Shown here piece after piece: positions 46,238 to 57,543 of a stretch of 64,000 bases of DNA (its first letter is position 1; each line of letters opens with the position of its first letter). The stretch is from Hygrocybe punicea. Its lineage: Eukaryota; Basidiomycota; Agaricomycetes; Agaricales; Hygrophoraceae. The stretch is from NCBI GenBank assembly GCA_963556145.1, contig OY744471.1:3775590-3839589 (forward strand). The letters are read 5' to 3'. The translations under genes and the position numbers were made by a program. The notes beneath the pieces are model-generated. The model was given only the letters and a program-made list of their open reading frames with translations, was not told the DNA's origin and ran no database searches.

Positions 46238-47760
46238 TCACATTACCGCAGTGCACCCTTTCAACGTCGCGGCTGGATGAGGGACATTTATTTCGTACAT
46301 AAGTTGACCAGTAGTTGTCGCATTGCTGGTAATCTGCGCGGCGGCTCGCTGGTTGGGATTGTGATGATGCCATTCGTTGATGCGATCGCGAAGGTTCGTT
46401 CCGGTGGCCCCTCTGGGTATGAAGGCTCCTGTGCCAAGAACGAGCCGTCCCTTGTGGTTTCGCCTGACTCTTCCATCTGCGATGTACTCTTTGACATGTT
46501 GGCAGTTGTTTAGGAAATGGCCTAACTCGCCCCAAAAATTGCAGCTCTTGTCGACACTATTGGTTCGGGGCCCTTCTTGTGCACGGGCTGGAATCGTATT
46601 AACGGTGTGCTGTTGGTCGCGGTTGGGGTGTGCGAGCGCTTTGATTAGGGTCATCACGAACCTATCCATAATCTGTGCGAAGTCCTCGGTTTTTACTGTT
46701 GGTTGCACACTTGTACTCTCAATAGTTGGCGACGCGGTCACGACAATATATAACATGGGCGAACTTCCATGAAGGACGTACTGCGCAGTGGCATGTATAT
46801 CGAGGAGGGGGTAAGGATCATCAGGGAAGTGATCGGGATATTTGAGCTCTAAATGATGCTTGATAGATTGCCATAACGGCTCTTGAAAGCCTCTGATGAA
46901 GGCGCGACTAATCTCGGCGTCGGAGATGCGACCTTTCTTGCGAAGGAAAGACGTGACGTTGTAGAAATTTCGGAAATATGTGCCGAGCTCTGTCAAGTCG
47001 CGGATGCCAAGTCGCAACTGTTCGCTGATAAGTTTGTCCATATCAGTGATCGATTACTTTCTTTCGTCTTCAGCACCAGGATAGAGCTTTATAACTGCCT
47101 TCGTGAAGTCGTCGTATGAGTGACCTACACCGCTCTCTGTAAGTTCTCCCCATAGGTCGGACGAGTCGATGTCAAGGTAATGTCTCGTGAATTTCTTTTT
47201 TTCTTCGTCATCGGTGATCGCGCAGCTGGTGAATAAATGTTTGAGATTGTTGAAGTATCACTGGAGTTCTCTCAGCTGAGAGGGGGAAAATGTCGGAGCG
47301 GTTGCATGACCATGAGCCGGCATTATAGGAGTCATATGAGCTGCTGCGGCCATCATAGATACTGTTTTGGATAGGTCAGAGGTAGTTGTCGATGAATTGG
47401 AGACGGAACGATTACGTGTGCGATGAGTAAAGAAACATGAGAGACTGCAATCGGAGCTGATGTCGTCTGAGGAATCAGCACGTCGGAGGGCTGTTCGAAG
47501 TTCTTGATTGAGTGTACGACGATTGGTAGACGTTGTAGACGGTGAATCTTCAGTCGACGATGAGGGGGACGGGGGCGACGATGGACTGCTTGGTGGTCTT
47601 TGGGTAGCTATAGGCGAAAGGTCTCGAGGCCTAGATCGGAGATGATATTGGTGGGTCGCAGGCGTTGGTAGGGGTCCTGCGGTGATCGGTGATGGTGGTG
47701 AAGAATCTGAGGATGAGAGGGATGTTAACGGCGAAGAGAAGGGAGAAGGTGTAGAAGCTA
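46238..47760 (-). pseudogene. Ty3 gag
   Basis: A Ser/Pro-rich N-terminal region near 47760-47300 leads to a capsid-like part: KKKFTRHYLDIDSSDLWGEL, then GIRDLTELGTYFRNFYNVTS, then AFIRGFQEPLWQSIKHHLEL and KYPDHFPDDPYPLLDIHATA. A zinc-knuckle segment CNFWGELGHFLNNC has Trp in place of the second Cys, so the knuckle is damaged. Stops occur near 47258 (TGA, Arg expected after LRELQ) and 47054 (TAA). The frame ends at 46238. These features fit basidiomycete Ty3 gag proteins, which form the particle that packages retrotransposon RNA. Confidence 0.75.
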
Positions 47761-47781
47761 TTTTTCAGAATGAGAAATCAC

Positions 47782-47800
47782 CCCCTCGCGGTGGGCTCCA
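47782..47800 (-). promoter_or_regulatory. Primer-binding site of the Ty3 element
   Basis: Three bases inside the LTR edge, the minus strand reads TGGAGCCCACCGCGAGGGG. A start with TGG that pairs with a tRNA 3' end (CCA) is the standard priming site for minus-strand DNA synthesis. The particular tRNA was not identified. Confidence 0.7.
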
Positions 47801-47803
47801 AAA

Positions 47804-48242
47804 TGATACGCTAATCGAGGTGCTGTGCACTAATAACAACACTCTTTGACTGGTTAGATTGCGAGTAAGTGAAGTGAGATAACTTCTACGAGTCTCGCGA
47901 CGATCGCGATTGATAGTGCAACTTTGGCGATTAAAGTCACGGCGACTAAAGAAGATCGATGTAAAGAACTTCGGTTGGGGATGGTCGGATGTGAGGAAAG
48001 TAAAGTCGTATTGGAATTTGAAAGGTATAACTGAGTGAGGAGACAGGAACGATGTGCTCTAGTTCGCTGTTTCTATGTGTAATCTAACAGCTATTTTATA
48101 CGAAGACAGTCGGAGATCAGAGACGAAGTGAGAAAGTCGTGTAATGAAAGATACCTAGTCTAATAGGGGTCGAAAGAAAGGAGTGAGTATCAATCACATG
48201 TAAACGTAGCCAAAAGAGGTGGTGAAAGGAAGATGAGGATGA
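47804..48242 (-). mobile_element. 3' half of a family B LTR (inverted)
   Basis: In minus orientation it runs from TCATCCTCATCTTCC to the LTR end GCGTATCA at 47804, next to the primer-binding site. The 5' half is not here but at 30331-30655. At 48240-48242 the sequence changes abruptly to the 5' part of zinc-cluster gene A. Confidence 0.85.
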
Positions 48243-48549
48243 ACCGCCCCAGCTCACCCCGTCTTCATCAGACACCGCCTCGAATACGCCGTGAGCATCT
48301 TCGACCCACTTACTGACCACCGGATCAGCCTCTTTGCCCCAAGTCTCGGTGACTTCGCGATATTGCGTCTAGTCCGACAAGATATTTAGTACGGAACTGA
48401 AAAACGAAAAGACTCACAATAGCCTCGACAAATTTTCGCCCCCACCCCTCGAGTTCAGGCTTCTCCACGAGTGATTCGCTTGGCATCGAGTCAATGAGAC
48501 CCGCAATCTTCTCCTTGAAAGTGGTGCAGACATTAATGGGCGACGACAT
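48240..48549 (-). pseudogene. Zinc-cluster gene A, 5' part
   Basis: It starts ATG at 48549 and reads MSSPINVCTTFKEKIAGLID, SLVEKPELEGWGRKFVEAI, a GT-AG intron (about 48418-48366), then EVTETWGKEADPVVSKWVED and AHGVFEAVSDEDGVSWGG, where it stops at the LTR junction. Read across to 30656 it continues in frame into the KVKEEA coiled coil of the 3' part. The upstream region 48550-48713 may hold its promoter. Confidence 0.7.
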
Positions 48550-48713
48550 GTTGCGACTGAGTGTTGGTGTGGTAGAGTGGCAGCGAGGGTTAAGAAGCCA
48601 GAAAAAGTTCTAGAGAAGTTCTCACGACTCGCACATTATTTATCAAGACGGTCACGTGATCTGATCAGACACGGATTGACTAAGGACAGTCAAAATTTCA
48701 GTGATGGGCAAGA

Positions 48714-49473
48714 TGATACGCACTCATACGCGCTGACCACCAAATCGACAAATCGGACAGATTTATACTATCCTTCAAAAACAAGTCCGACATCTTGCGA
48801 CTTCGCGATGGCTCGCGACAACTAGTATGACTTCTCGATCATATCGTGATCATCTCTGACCACATCGTGGACCAAGATAGAGAAACCCCCAAATCAGATC
48901 GAGCCCCGGACCCTCGCATAATAGTTTGCCTTTCATAACAGTAATACCCCGTTTCATCTTAGATACACTAACTCATTTAGAGTACCTATTCCCTTTCTTC
49001 CATCCAGCTCCTTCGTTCTTCCTTTGTTACAGGATCATCCTCATCTTCCTTTCACCACCTCTTTTGGCTGCGTTTACATGTGATTGATACTCAGTCCTTT
49101 CTTTCAACCCCTATTAGACTAGGTTTCTTTCTTTACACGACTTTCTCACTTTGTCTCTGATCTCCGACTGTCTTCGTATAAAATAGCTGTTAGATTACAC
49201 ATAGAAACAGCGAACTAGAGCACATCGTTCCTGTCTCCTCACTCAGTTATACCTTTCAAACTCCAATACGACTTTACTTTCCTCACATTCGACCATCCCC
49301 GACCGTAGTTCTTTACGTCAATCTTCTTTAGTCGCCACGACTTTAATTGCCAAAGTCGCACTATTGATCGCGATCGTCATGAGACTCGTAGAAGTTATTC
49401 CACTTCACTTACTCACAATCTGACCAGTCAAAGAGTGTTGTTGTTAGTGCACAGCGCCTTGATTAGCGTATCA
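48714..49473 (+). mobile_element. Complete family B LTR
   Basis: A 760-bp LTR from TGATACGCACTC to GATTAGCGTATCA with a TATAAAATAG box at about 49178. The flanking tetranucleotides differ (AAGA at left, GTGT at right), so it is not a simple solo LTR. It could be the 3' LTR of the Ty3 element before rearrangement. On the right it cuts directly into an arm of the element 1 family. Confidence 0.85.
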
Positions 49474-51662
49474 GTGTGGACACCAGGGAACACCGGTATG
49501 TAATTTTGTTGGGCGCTCCCTTTGCCTCCTTTCCCCTCCCCCTCCTCCCTCCTCCTTTCCATTCTCCCCCTGACTGTCTCCTAGCCCTTCTGTCCCTTCC
49601 TAACCTGCCCCTTCTCCCCCTACCTATCTCCTGTCCCCTGTCACCCCCACCTACCATCCACCTCCTGCCCTTCTCCCCTTGCCCACCCCCTGCCATTGCC
49701 CCTGCCATTGCCCCCTCTCCTGTCCTCTCCTCCACCTCCACCTCCCTGCCTCTCCCCTGATAAGTAGAATATCATGTATTTAGGTAAAATAATTATTTAA
49801 TTTGCTATATCTATTTTACAGCCGTTTGGAGCAAGCTTGACACTAACTCAAATTTTTTGAAGTTTAGAAAAATAAAAGTAATTCAGCCATATCTCATGAA
49901 GTACTGCATGGATTGAGACGGTTATAGAGGGAAATTTGTACTATTTCTAAAGGGCTATCTACTGCTGTAATTATATTGGGACAATATGTAGTGTATGGTG
50001 AGTTGTGGATGAAATAGAAGGTAAACCAGTATTTTTTGACATCCAAAATGATATTGTCAAATTATGGCATCAAATGAGCTCCTATGAACAAGATTGTAGG
50101 GAGGAAATTGTTCAGTTTTGTAAGAGCTAGAAGCTCATATACCGTATTTTTCTTCATCTTTGTCATTTGAGCCTATCATCATGATTCTTGTAGGGTTTCA
50201 AGCCTCATGCAGACAAACATAGTATAGATGTAATATTTGGCTCAAAGGACAAAAATATAGCAAATCACGGTATATGTACTTCTAGCCCTTAAAAAACTGA
50301 ACAATTTCCTTCCTACAATCTTGTTCATAGGAGCTCATTTGATGCCATAATTTGACAATATCATTTTGGATGTCAAAAAATACTGGTTTACCTTCTATTT
50401 CATCCACAACTCACCATACACTACATATTGTCCCAATATAATTACAGCAGTAGATAGCCCTTTAGAAATAGTACAAATTTCCCTCTATAACCGTCTCAAT
50501 CCATGCAGTACTTCATGAGATATGGCTGAATTACTTTTATTTTTCTAAACTTCAAAAAATTTGAGTTAGTGTCAAGCTTGCTCCAAACGGCTGTAAGTAG
50601 TTGCTAAATGTAAATTATTTAAAATTATATGATATGTGGATTGGTATGGTTGTTGTTGTATGACTTAGCAGATGCTGAGCAAGCAGGCAGTCTCAGAAGC
50701 CTGTACATTGGGATGTCCACACCAGGTTGTGGGACATCCCAAAAGCTGACAGGGATGTCCCAGACAAGGCTGTGAGATGTCCCAAAGCCATGGTGGGATG
50801 TCCCACAAGCTGGCAGGGACATCCCACAAGCTGACAGGGATGTCCCAATAAAGCCTCTGTGAGATGTCTCCTTACCCAAGTCCACTTTCCTCAAGACACA
50901 CTCTAATTTCAGATCTCTCCTCTGCATCTGCATCCCAGTCAGCCATTGTATGCACAGCCAATAATGTAATAACCACTGATATCCTGATCAAATCCTCTTC
51001 ATAATACACTTGTTTAATTTTCAGCTCAGCCTCCTCTGCATATGTAGCCCTACTTCTCTTTTTTTATCATGCATGCTCTGCTCACTTACTCCCCTACAAG
51101 CTTCAGCCTGCCACATGCACAAGTGATTGGTTTACTAGAAGCACACCCTCAATCCTCCCCCTCTTTCCCATCTCATTACCCAACATCTCCAGCACTTTTC
51201 CCCTCCCACTCCTTCTGTCTTTATATGTGGAAACAACTGCTGTATCTCCACACCCTGCCACTGACCTTGAAGGACAATCAGCTCTGTGACTCTCAAAAGA
51301 ACAAGCATGTACAATCTTATACTATGCTATAGCACCCATGGTAACTATAGTGGCCATGACAAGGCCTTGAAATTTACCACTAGATGCTATCATCATCCTG
51401 AGGTTTCTATTAAATACCTAGAGAAAAGGGACATCCCAGATGCCCCCAGACACCCCATCTGTTAGGGATGTCCCACCACAACACCAAATGTCATCCCATG
51501 GGCCATCCCATGTACCGGACCAGGGACAATGGGACGTCCCAATGTATCATCCCAGGGACAATGGTTTTGTCCCAGGGCTGCCCAGTACTTTTTCCAACAT
51601 GTAGATGGTTCAGTACTAGAGGTGAGTTGAAACTAGTTCAGGTTTGAGGGTAGCCTGAAGTG
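49474..51662. mobile_element. Right arm of an element-1 family copy
   Basis: It follows the right arm of element 1 (26185-27897) from GTGTGGACACCAGGGAACAC through the C-rich block, AT-rich block, a shortened GGGATGTCCC array and the terminus GTAGCCTGAAGTG. It differs by point changes and fewer array units. Its left arm and centre are absent, replaced by the family B LTR. A palindromic TA element (49819-50593) is inserted in it. Confidence 0.8.
49819..50593. mobile_element. Palindromic TA-flanked element, copy 4
   Basis: A 775-bp palindrome with ends CAGCCGTTTGGAGCAAGC and complement, flanked by TA (49817-49818 and 50594-50595). The empty target is visible twice in the window: CTATTTTAAGTAGTTGC at 26522-26538 and its complement around 24167. 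This proves the boundaries and the two-base duplication. Confidence 0.9.
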
Positions 51663-52023
51663 CCAGAACTCCCCAAATGATGACACCAATGTCTGAAATT
51701 TGTGGTAGTTTTTGTCTCACACTTCATGCACACACATTTGTTCAAAAAACAAACCATCTGCACCTAAGAAATGTGTATTCTCTGCTCAATGGCTGGCACA
51801 GTGAGCAGCATGTCACATCACACTTCCCAATTAGGACTGATGCACACACAAATTGCTTAGGAAGTCACGCTGATGTGACACTGTCGCAAGGACAGAGTTA
51901 CGGCTGATAAGCACTTTTTCCAAAGATTGCTTTCATCACCAATGTTCCTCACTTCCGATAAGACTTCTAAAGCTCTCACAGGTAATATGACATATTTGAG
52001 TATGAGACTGTGTATTTACTTGG
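51663..52023. other. Spacer, no gene recognised
   Basis: Unique sequence between two inverted-repeat elements. One 76-residue frame has no family resemblance. Confidence 0.45.
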
Positions 52024-53454
52024 AGGCGCTGGATTGGGTCTAAACTTGATGGTGGAGGGTGCTGGAGGGTGGGTGATGGGAGGGATGGACACTGGGAGGC
52101 AGGGAAGGGTGCATGGAGAGGGGGGTGGCAATGGGTGGCAAGGAAGGGGCTGGGAAGCAAGGCGGATGGTGGAAAAGTGAGGGGATGGATGGAGGAGGGC
52201 TCCCAGCCCAGAACGAGCAGTGGGAAGGGGTAAGTATGTGGGGGAAAAGCAGGAGGGGGATGGGTACTCACCTGTACCATTAAGGCCACCCACAGCCCCC
52301 TTTGCATTCCATCATTGATGAAAACAATGGGGACATCATCTATGATGTCCCCATGGTCCCCGTTGTGGGTTTCGTTGTCCAGATTGGTCCCGCCGTCGAG
52401 TTGTGTGAGGGTGGCGACTAGGGCAGTTGCGATGGCGATATCTCAATGACACCGCTGCTGTTAACCACACCATCACCAGTGGCAACCCTCCATGTTGCCT
52501 TTGTTGTGTTCATTGCTGTGCACCAAGTCCGCCACCACTAGTTTTGACATTTGAGGCCGTTGGTTGAAAAAGTCGGGCACGCTCCTGCTCGCCTTTGAGG
52601 ATGTCTGGGGTGGTGGTCTCTGTGTGAATCGCCACTGTCCTCATCCTCATTTCCATCATTGTTGAGGTGGTGGGTATTGGGAGCGTGGCGGGAGGTGAGT
52701 TGGGAGGTGAGTGGGTGGTGGAAAAGCACATGTGACTGATCATATGGCTTTCGACCTTCCACCACCATCACCTCCCCCATTCACCATACTCCCACTCCCC
52801 ACCCCCTCAACAACGATGGAAACCAGGAGGAGGACGATGACAGCGACGATTCACACAGAGACCACCACCCCGGATGTCCTCCAAGGCGCACAGGAGCACG
52901 CCCAACTTTTTCAACCAACGGCCTCAAACGTCAAAACTAGTGGTGGCGGACTTGGTGCACAGCAATGAACACAACAAAGGCAACATGGAGGGTTGCCACC
53001 GGTGATGGTGTGGTTAACAGCAGCGGTGTCATCGAGATATCGCCATCGCAACTGCCCTAGTCACCACCCTCGCACAACTTGACAGCGGGACCAATCTGGA
53101 CAATGAAACCCACACCAGGGACCATGGGGACATCATAGATGATGTCCCCATTGTTTTCATCGATGATGGAATGCAAAGGGGGCCGTGGGTGGCCTTAATG
53201 ATACAGATGAGTACCCATCCCCCTCCTGCTTTTCCCCCATGTACTTACCCCTTCCTGCTGCTCATTCTGGGCCGGGAGCCCTCCTCCATCCATCCCCTCG
53301 CTTTTCCACCATCCACCTTGCTTCCCAGCCCCTTCCTCGCCACCCATCGCCACCTCCCTCTCCATGCACCCTTCCCTGCCTCCCAGTGTCCATCCCTCCC
53401 ATCACCCACCCTCCAGCACCCTCCACCATCAAGTTTAGACCCAATCCAGCACCT
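52024..53454. repeat. 1.4-kb palindrome with mirrored reading frames
   Basis: Arms of about 700 bp begin AGG(C/T)GCTGGATTGGGTC and meet near 52740. Identity is high but clearly not perfect. Each arm contains, in opposite strands, the same frame ending in TASNVKTSGGGLGAQQ and preceded by THTETTTPD-like residues (52510-52743 minus, 52711-52968 plus). It also contains a G-rich stretch and the phrase GATGATGTCCCCAT. It may be a small long-inverted-repeat element; no target duplication was found. Confidence 0.7.
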
Positions 53455-53838
53455 CTGCGAAGGTGAGTACCCACCGGTTTGTCAGCAGCACCCCATGTAT
53501 TATTATTATTTATTTTGTTTATTTTCATGCATATTAGTCTAAATACGGCATGTTGGGCAATATATATATGATATATAAAAAATTCCACAAGAAAAGATGC
53601 CAGGACAGTGAAATGGTTGTGCACAACATCGACAATGACAAGCACATATGCCTGTGAGTACATGTGAGTGATGGGTGGGGCCATGGCAACGGTGACAGGA
53701 AAGCCCGAGCCCATCAGCGCCCTTGTTCCTGACGTCGGATGTGCGTGTCACTGTTACTATATTTGGAATGCTATCTACTTTATACTATGTACGTGCGGGT
53801 ATTGGGGCAAGGTTTATTGCTGGGGTTGGGAAAACAGC
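53455..53838. other. Spacer left of the PIF/Harbinger element
   Basis: Unique sequence; no gene seen. Confidence 0.45.
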
Positions 53839-54046
53839 ATTAGGCGGTTTCAAAATGACCTGGAGGTTTTGCTGGAGGAACCTCGGTTAAGGCTCCAGTA
53901 GGCTCGTGACATCAGCCACACGCAGATAACTCCAATATATTGATATTTAATTTTACTGTACTAATATGGCACTGTCAACAAAGTGTTCACACAAGCCTGA
54001 GTCTTGTGTTTATCCTGACCCATCCCATCCATCCAAGTGCCGTCGC

Positions 54047-55887
54047 ATGGCACCAAGCAAAGGAAAAGGTCGGCAGACTGATGGTTTCAAGATCAGTTGG
54101 GATCCAAATCGGACATGGCGGATGCTGGATTGGCTAGATGAATATCCTGCACAACGACATATGCTTTTCTCGGACTCCTCTCAGGAAGCTAGGGAAGAAG
54201 GACGCTGCACAGATGTTGGGAAGACCTCAAAGGCAACTTATCATTCCCAAATTGCTTCATTTGTCTTTGCCAACAATCAAAATCTTGATTATCGACAACA
54301 TTTCCAAGTAAACCCCGGGAAATTCACAAAATCAGTTGGAGACAAGTTAACTTCGTATGTCAAGGTTTTGCGAACTCTGATTTGTACTAATTTGCAAGAA
54401 TACAGGTTGAAGAAGAAATATCGCAAGAAGTGTTCACATTTGAAGCTGAGTGGTACGGGATTGACATGGGAGGATATGACTACCCATCCTCAATATCAGA
54501 ACCTCATAGGTAAGCAAAGCTTTTTTTGTTCCAGAAATGAATTGGAAACTGAGCTTGGTTTTTTCAGCGTTAATCGAGAAAGATTTTCCCAAGTTTCCCC
54601 ATCTCCACGGATACTGGCGTACAATTCCGAGCTTCAATCCCTACACAGTTTCTTCAAATCCTAATCAGGATCTTCAATCTGAAACTTCAGCATTGCTCTT
54701 TTCAACAAGGGGGAATGTAGAAATTCAACATGGCACGATTGCTGACACCACTGGACACCAGGTAGAGCCTTTCGGCTCTACCCAAAACAATCCAAACTTT
54801 GTCAACAGATCATTCACTTCGGAAGATCACGCTAGTGCAATGACAGATGAAGTTCCATTTCCTCCAGCGTCTTCATTCTTTTCATCAGATTTTCCGGCAT
54901 CATCGTCGTCTCAGCCTTTCCAACAATCAAATTTTTCACTACCCCAGTTGTCTCAATCAGTCTGAACCAACCAGTCATGCCTCACCATCGCCAATGGCCC
55001 CCTTTCTTCGTTCCTTGAATATTCCTGGACCTTCACATTTGCATGCATCTCCTAGCTTACCCCAATCGATCCACGGATCCCCTCGTTATATGCCTTTTCC
55101 AGGTCCTCATTCGTCATCCCCTAGCCCTTGTGGAGTTTCTCCAATCACCCCGGTTACAACACAATCGATCCATGGATCCCCACATTATATGCCTTATCCA
55201 AGTTCTCATTCATCATCCACTAGCCCTCATGGGGTTTCTCCGATCACCCCGGCTACAACACAATCACGGACATCTACCCACACTCCTCCTACTTCCACTG
55301 ATCTGGTACATTATAACCCAAATCCCTCCTCACAAGGTCGTGGTAGTTCAGCACCACCTTCTGGCCTTCCTTGATCAAGCAACCTTTCTTGGTGAAATAA
55401 TGCAGAAATTGATCAGCAAGGCAGTCTCGATGTTATCTACAAAGCGAATGCCAATTTATTCCAGCAGAAGAAGCAGCAGGAACATGAGCGATTAATTGCA
55501 GAGGCTGCTATCAGATTGGAGAAATACCAGGTCCAGAGCGAGCAGCTACGCTATTCCGATATGGCGATGGAATTTGAGTTGAAGAAATCCATGTATGACC
55601 TACAGCAGGATCGTGAAAAGAGAGCTCACGAGGAGCACAAGTGGGAGCATGAATTACGTTTGGAAGAGATGAAACTCAAAAGTATTGCACTAGCTCAGGG
55701 ACAGGAAGTGCCGGAACCTTGTCCAGGGCCTTCTGAACCACTTCCAACACTTTCCGGCTTTCCCGACTTGGCTTTCATGCCTTCTCTTGATACAACATTC
55801 CCAGTCTCTAATCTGGAAAATACAACGGTTCTAGATAATCTGGCTCATGACATGGTGCCGTACAACGAAAGCTTTGAGGAAAGGTGA
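54047..55887 (+). pseudogene. PIF/Harbinger accessory (Myb-like) protein
   Basis: It starts ATG at 54047 (MAPSKGKGRQTDGFKISWD). The next block, NRTWRMLDWLDEYPAQRHML, looks like the start of a Myb/trihelix-type DNA-binding domain, followed by KLTSYVKVLRTLICTNLQEY and LKLSGTGLTWEDMTTHPQYQ. An intron of about 58 bases follows near 54510-54567, then FPKFPHLHGYWRTIPSFNPY. A Ser/Pro-rich middle carries two similar PITPxTTQS segments. The frame changes near 54960 and again near 55400, through indels or unrecognised introns. A charged coiled coil with the segment EKRAHEEHKWEHELRLEEMK precedes the stop at 55887. In this superfamily the partner protein helps the transposase bind and enter the nucleus. 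Confidence 0.65.
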
Positions 55888-55939
55888 AGATTTTCAATTT
55901 TTTCATCGTAGCAAATTTTGTTAGTCCAAGAAAAAAAAA

Positions 55940-57543
55940 TTATACATTTGTGCTGCCGGATAGTAGCATCTCCTGTAATCGTAAACAAAAAAAAGCCCCC
56001 TCCCGAGCAATTTCTGGAACTCCCTCGTCATCTGTGTCCTCGGTGTCAATTGTATTATCATCCATGTCATACTCCTCCTCATCTAGCTCCGTGCTATCAC
56101 TTTCACCATGAATACCTGTTCTAATACAGCTGTCCCTCCACTCCGTGTTAGTCTCATCCCCATGTGCATCCCCAGCATCGAAGCGGTGGTCATTTCGATC
56201 CTCAAAGAGGATAATTAGGTTGTGAAGAATTATGCAGCATCGGACCCACAAGATTGCCCATCTGTGCAGTTGATGTGAGCCAATCTGAATGTGAAGCTCT
56301 TTGAGTGACAGGAATCTTCCTTTGAGTAGGCCGATGGTGTGCTCTGCCCGAATACGAATGGTAGATAATCGATAGTTGAAGTATTTTGATCGCGTGAAAG
56401 TTCGCCGTTCCTCGGTTTTTTGAACAGTGGAATGCACCAAAGCCTTGTTGGGTATGCCGAATCGGCCCATATCCATTCACCACTATTCAGGAAATCAAAT
56501 GGATTGTTTGCGATGCGTGTGCTTTGGAAGGCAAAGGAGTCGTGAGTGCTACCGGTGTGGCCAAGGGAGTAATCGACGATGCGAAGATTATGGAGAAGAT
56601 TGACAAACTGGCCATTCATAGAGTACTGTGAAGATTTGTCAAACCAAGCCTCTCCATGGAGGCCCGGTTTTTGGAAAAGGGGAAATGTGGTACCATCGGC
56701 TGCAAGCCAACCATTTCACCACTCCTGAACGACCTTTTTCTCGCTCCAATCTTTTGAGAGAGAGATCTCATCGCATGAAGGGGCGGCCATGGCAACATTG
56801 TGATGCCTGATGAATGCTAACATACATCGCTTTGTGGAGTTGACAACGGAACCAGCTGAGATACCCGCCCATTCGGTGATGTCGTCAAGGCCAGCTGCAT
56901 TACCATAATGGCCAAGGCGAAAGAGGAAAGCAGCAAGTTGGACCTCGACGGGGACTGGCACACGAATCGAATTGGTTCAAAAAACGTCATCATATTGAAT
57001 GATCGAAAGGAGATAATCAAATGTCCCAGGGCTGACTCGCACTTTCCTTCTGAAGCGAAGTGGGCTGTGGTCCTTGTACCACCACAGAAGTGGCAGTTGG
57101 GATTTGTGGGGGATCGATATGCGAGGGGAAAGGTAACGAGTGGTAGAAATGTCGTCATGGAGTGCTTTGAATCTTTTATATAGAATGTCCAGGAGATGCT
57201 CTTCACTGGATTTGTCTTGATCGGGAGCAAGAGAGCTATCTCGATAACGTAGCATTGAATCATCCGAGAATGGGGAGACTGGTCGGAATAAAGAAATTGG
57301 ACTGCTCAAAATGCATGATGGTGGGGATGATGACATCGGTTCATATGAATGAGGAGGCACATCACTTTCTATATCCTGTTCACCATCTGTATCCTGTTCA
57401 TCGTCTGTATCAAACATCGCCAAGTGGAAAAGCTGGAGACTTGTCTGCATAAATTGAGCATCAAGGGCATCGTGTAGGCGATCTTGTGCGGTTATGCAAA
57501 TTTGAGGAGGATGAGATGGGCGTGAATTAGGGAGCTGAGGCAT
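55940..57543 (-). pseudogene. PIF/Harbinger DDE transposase, inactivated
   Basis: It reads from ATG at 57543: an acidic N-terminus, RKVRVSPGTFDYLLSIIQYD, PVEVQLAAFLFRLGHYGNAA, then EWAGISAGSVVNSTKRCML. The catalytic-core landmarks of the DDE_Tnp_4 type are GWLAADGTTFPLF (first Asp), GHTGSTHDSFAFQ (second Asp) and RIRAEHTIGLLKGRF (Glu). Defects are a TGA after YDDVF (about 56977), a TGA after VVQEW (about 56716), both where Arg is plausible, and a one-base frameshift near 56395 between GELSR and KYFNYR. An acidic C-terminus ends at 55940. The element cannot make its own transposase. Confidence 0.85.

Larger units (their letters stand above)
39582..47803 (-). mobile_element. Ty3-type LTR retrotransposon, internal region
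   Basis: The minus strand carries primer-binding site, gag, protease, reverse transcriptase, RNase H and integrase in Ty3 order (high to low coordinate). It is interrupted by a solo LTR in the RT (42596-43484) and carries many in-frame stops. One LTR edge is at 47804. Downstream of the integrase stop (39830) lie about 240 non-coding bases and then the 3' end of zinc-cluster gene B in antisense. Confidence 0.85.

Noticed and set aside
30656..48239. Reading the inversion as two independent LTR insertions in two gene copies
   Set aside because: The LTR halves and the gene halves are exactly complementary with the same 3-base overlap, which two independent events would not be expected to give. 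Left open only for proof by reads.
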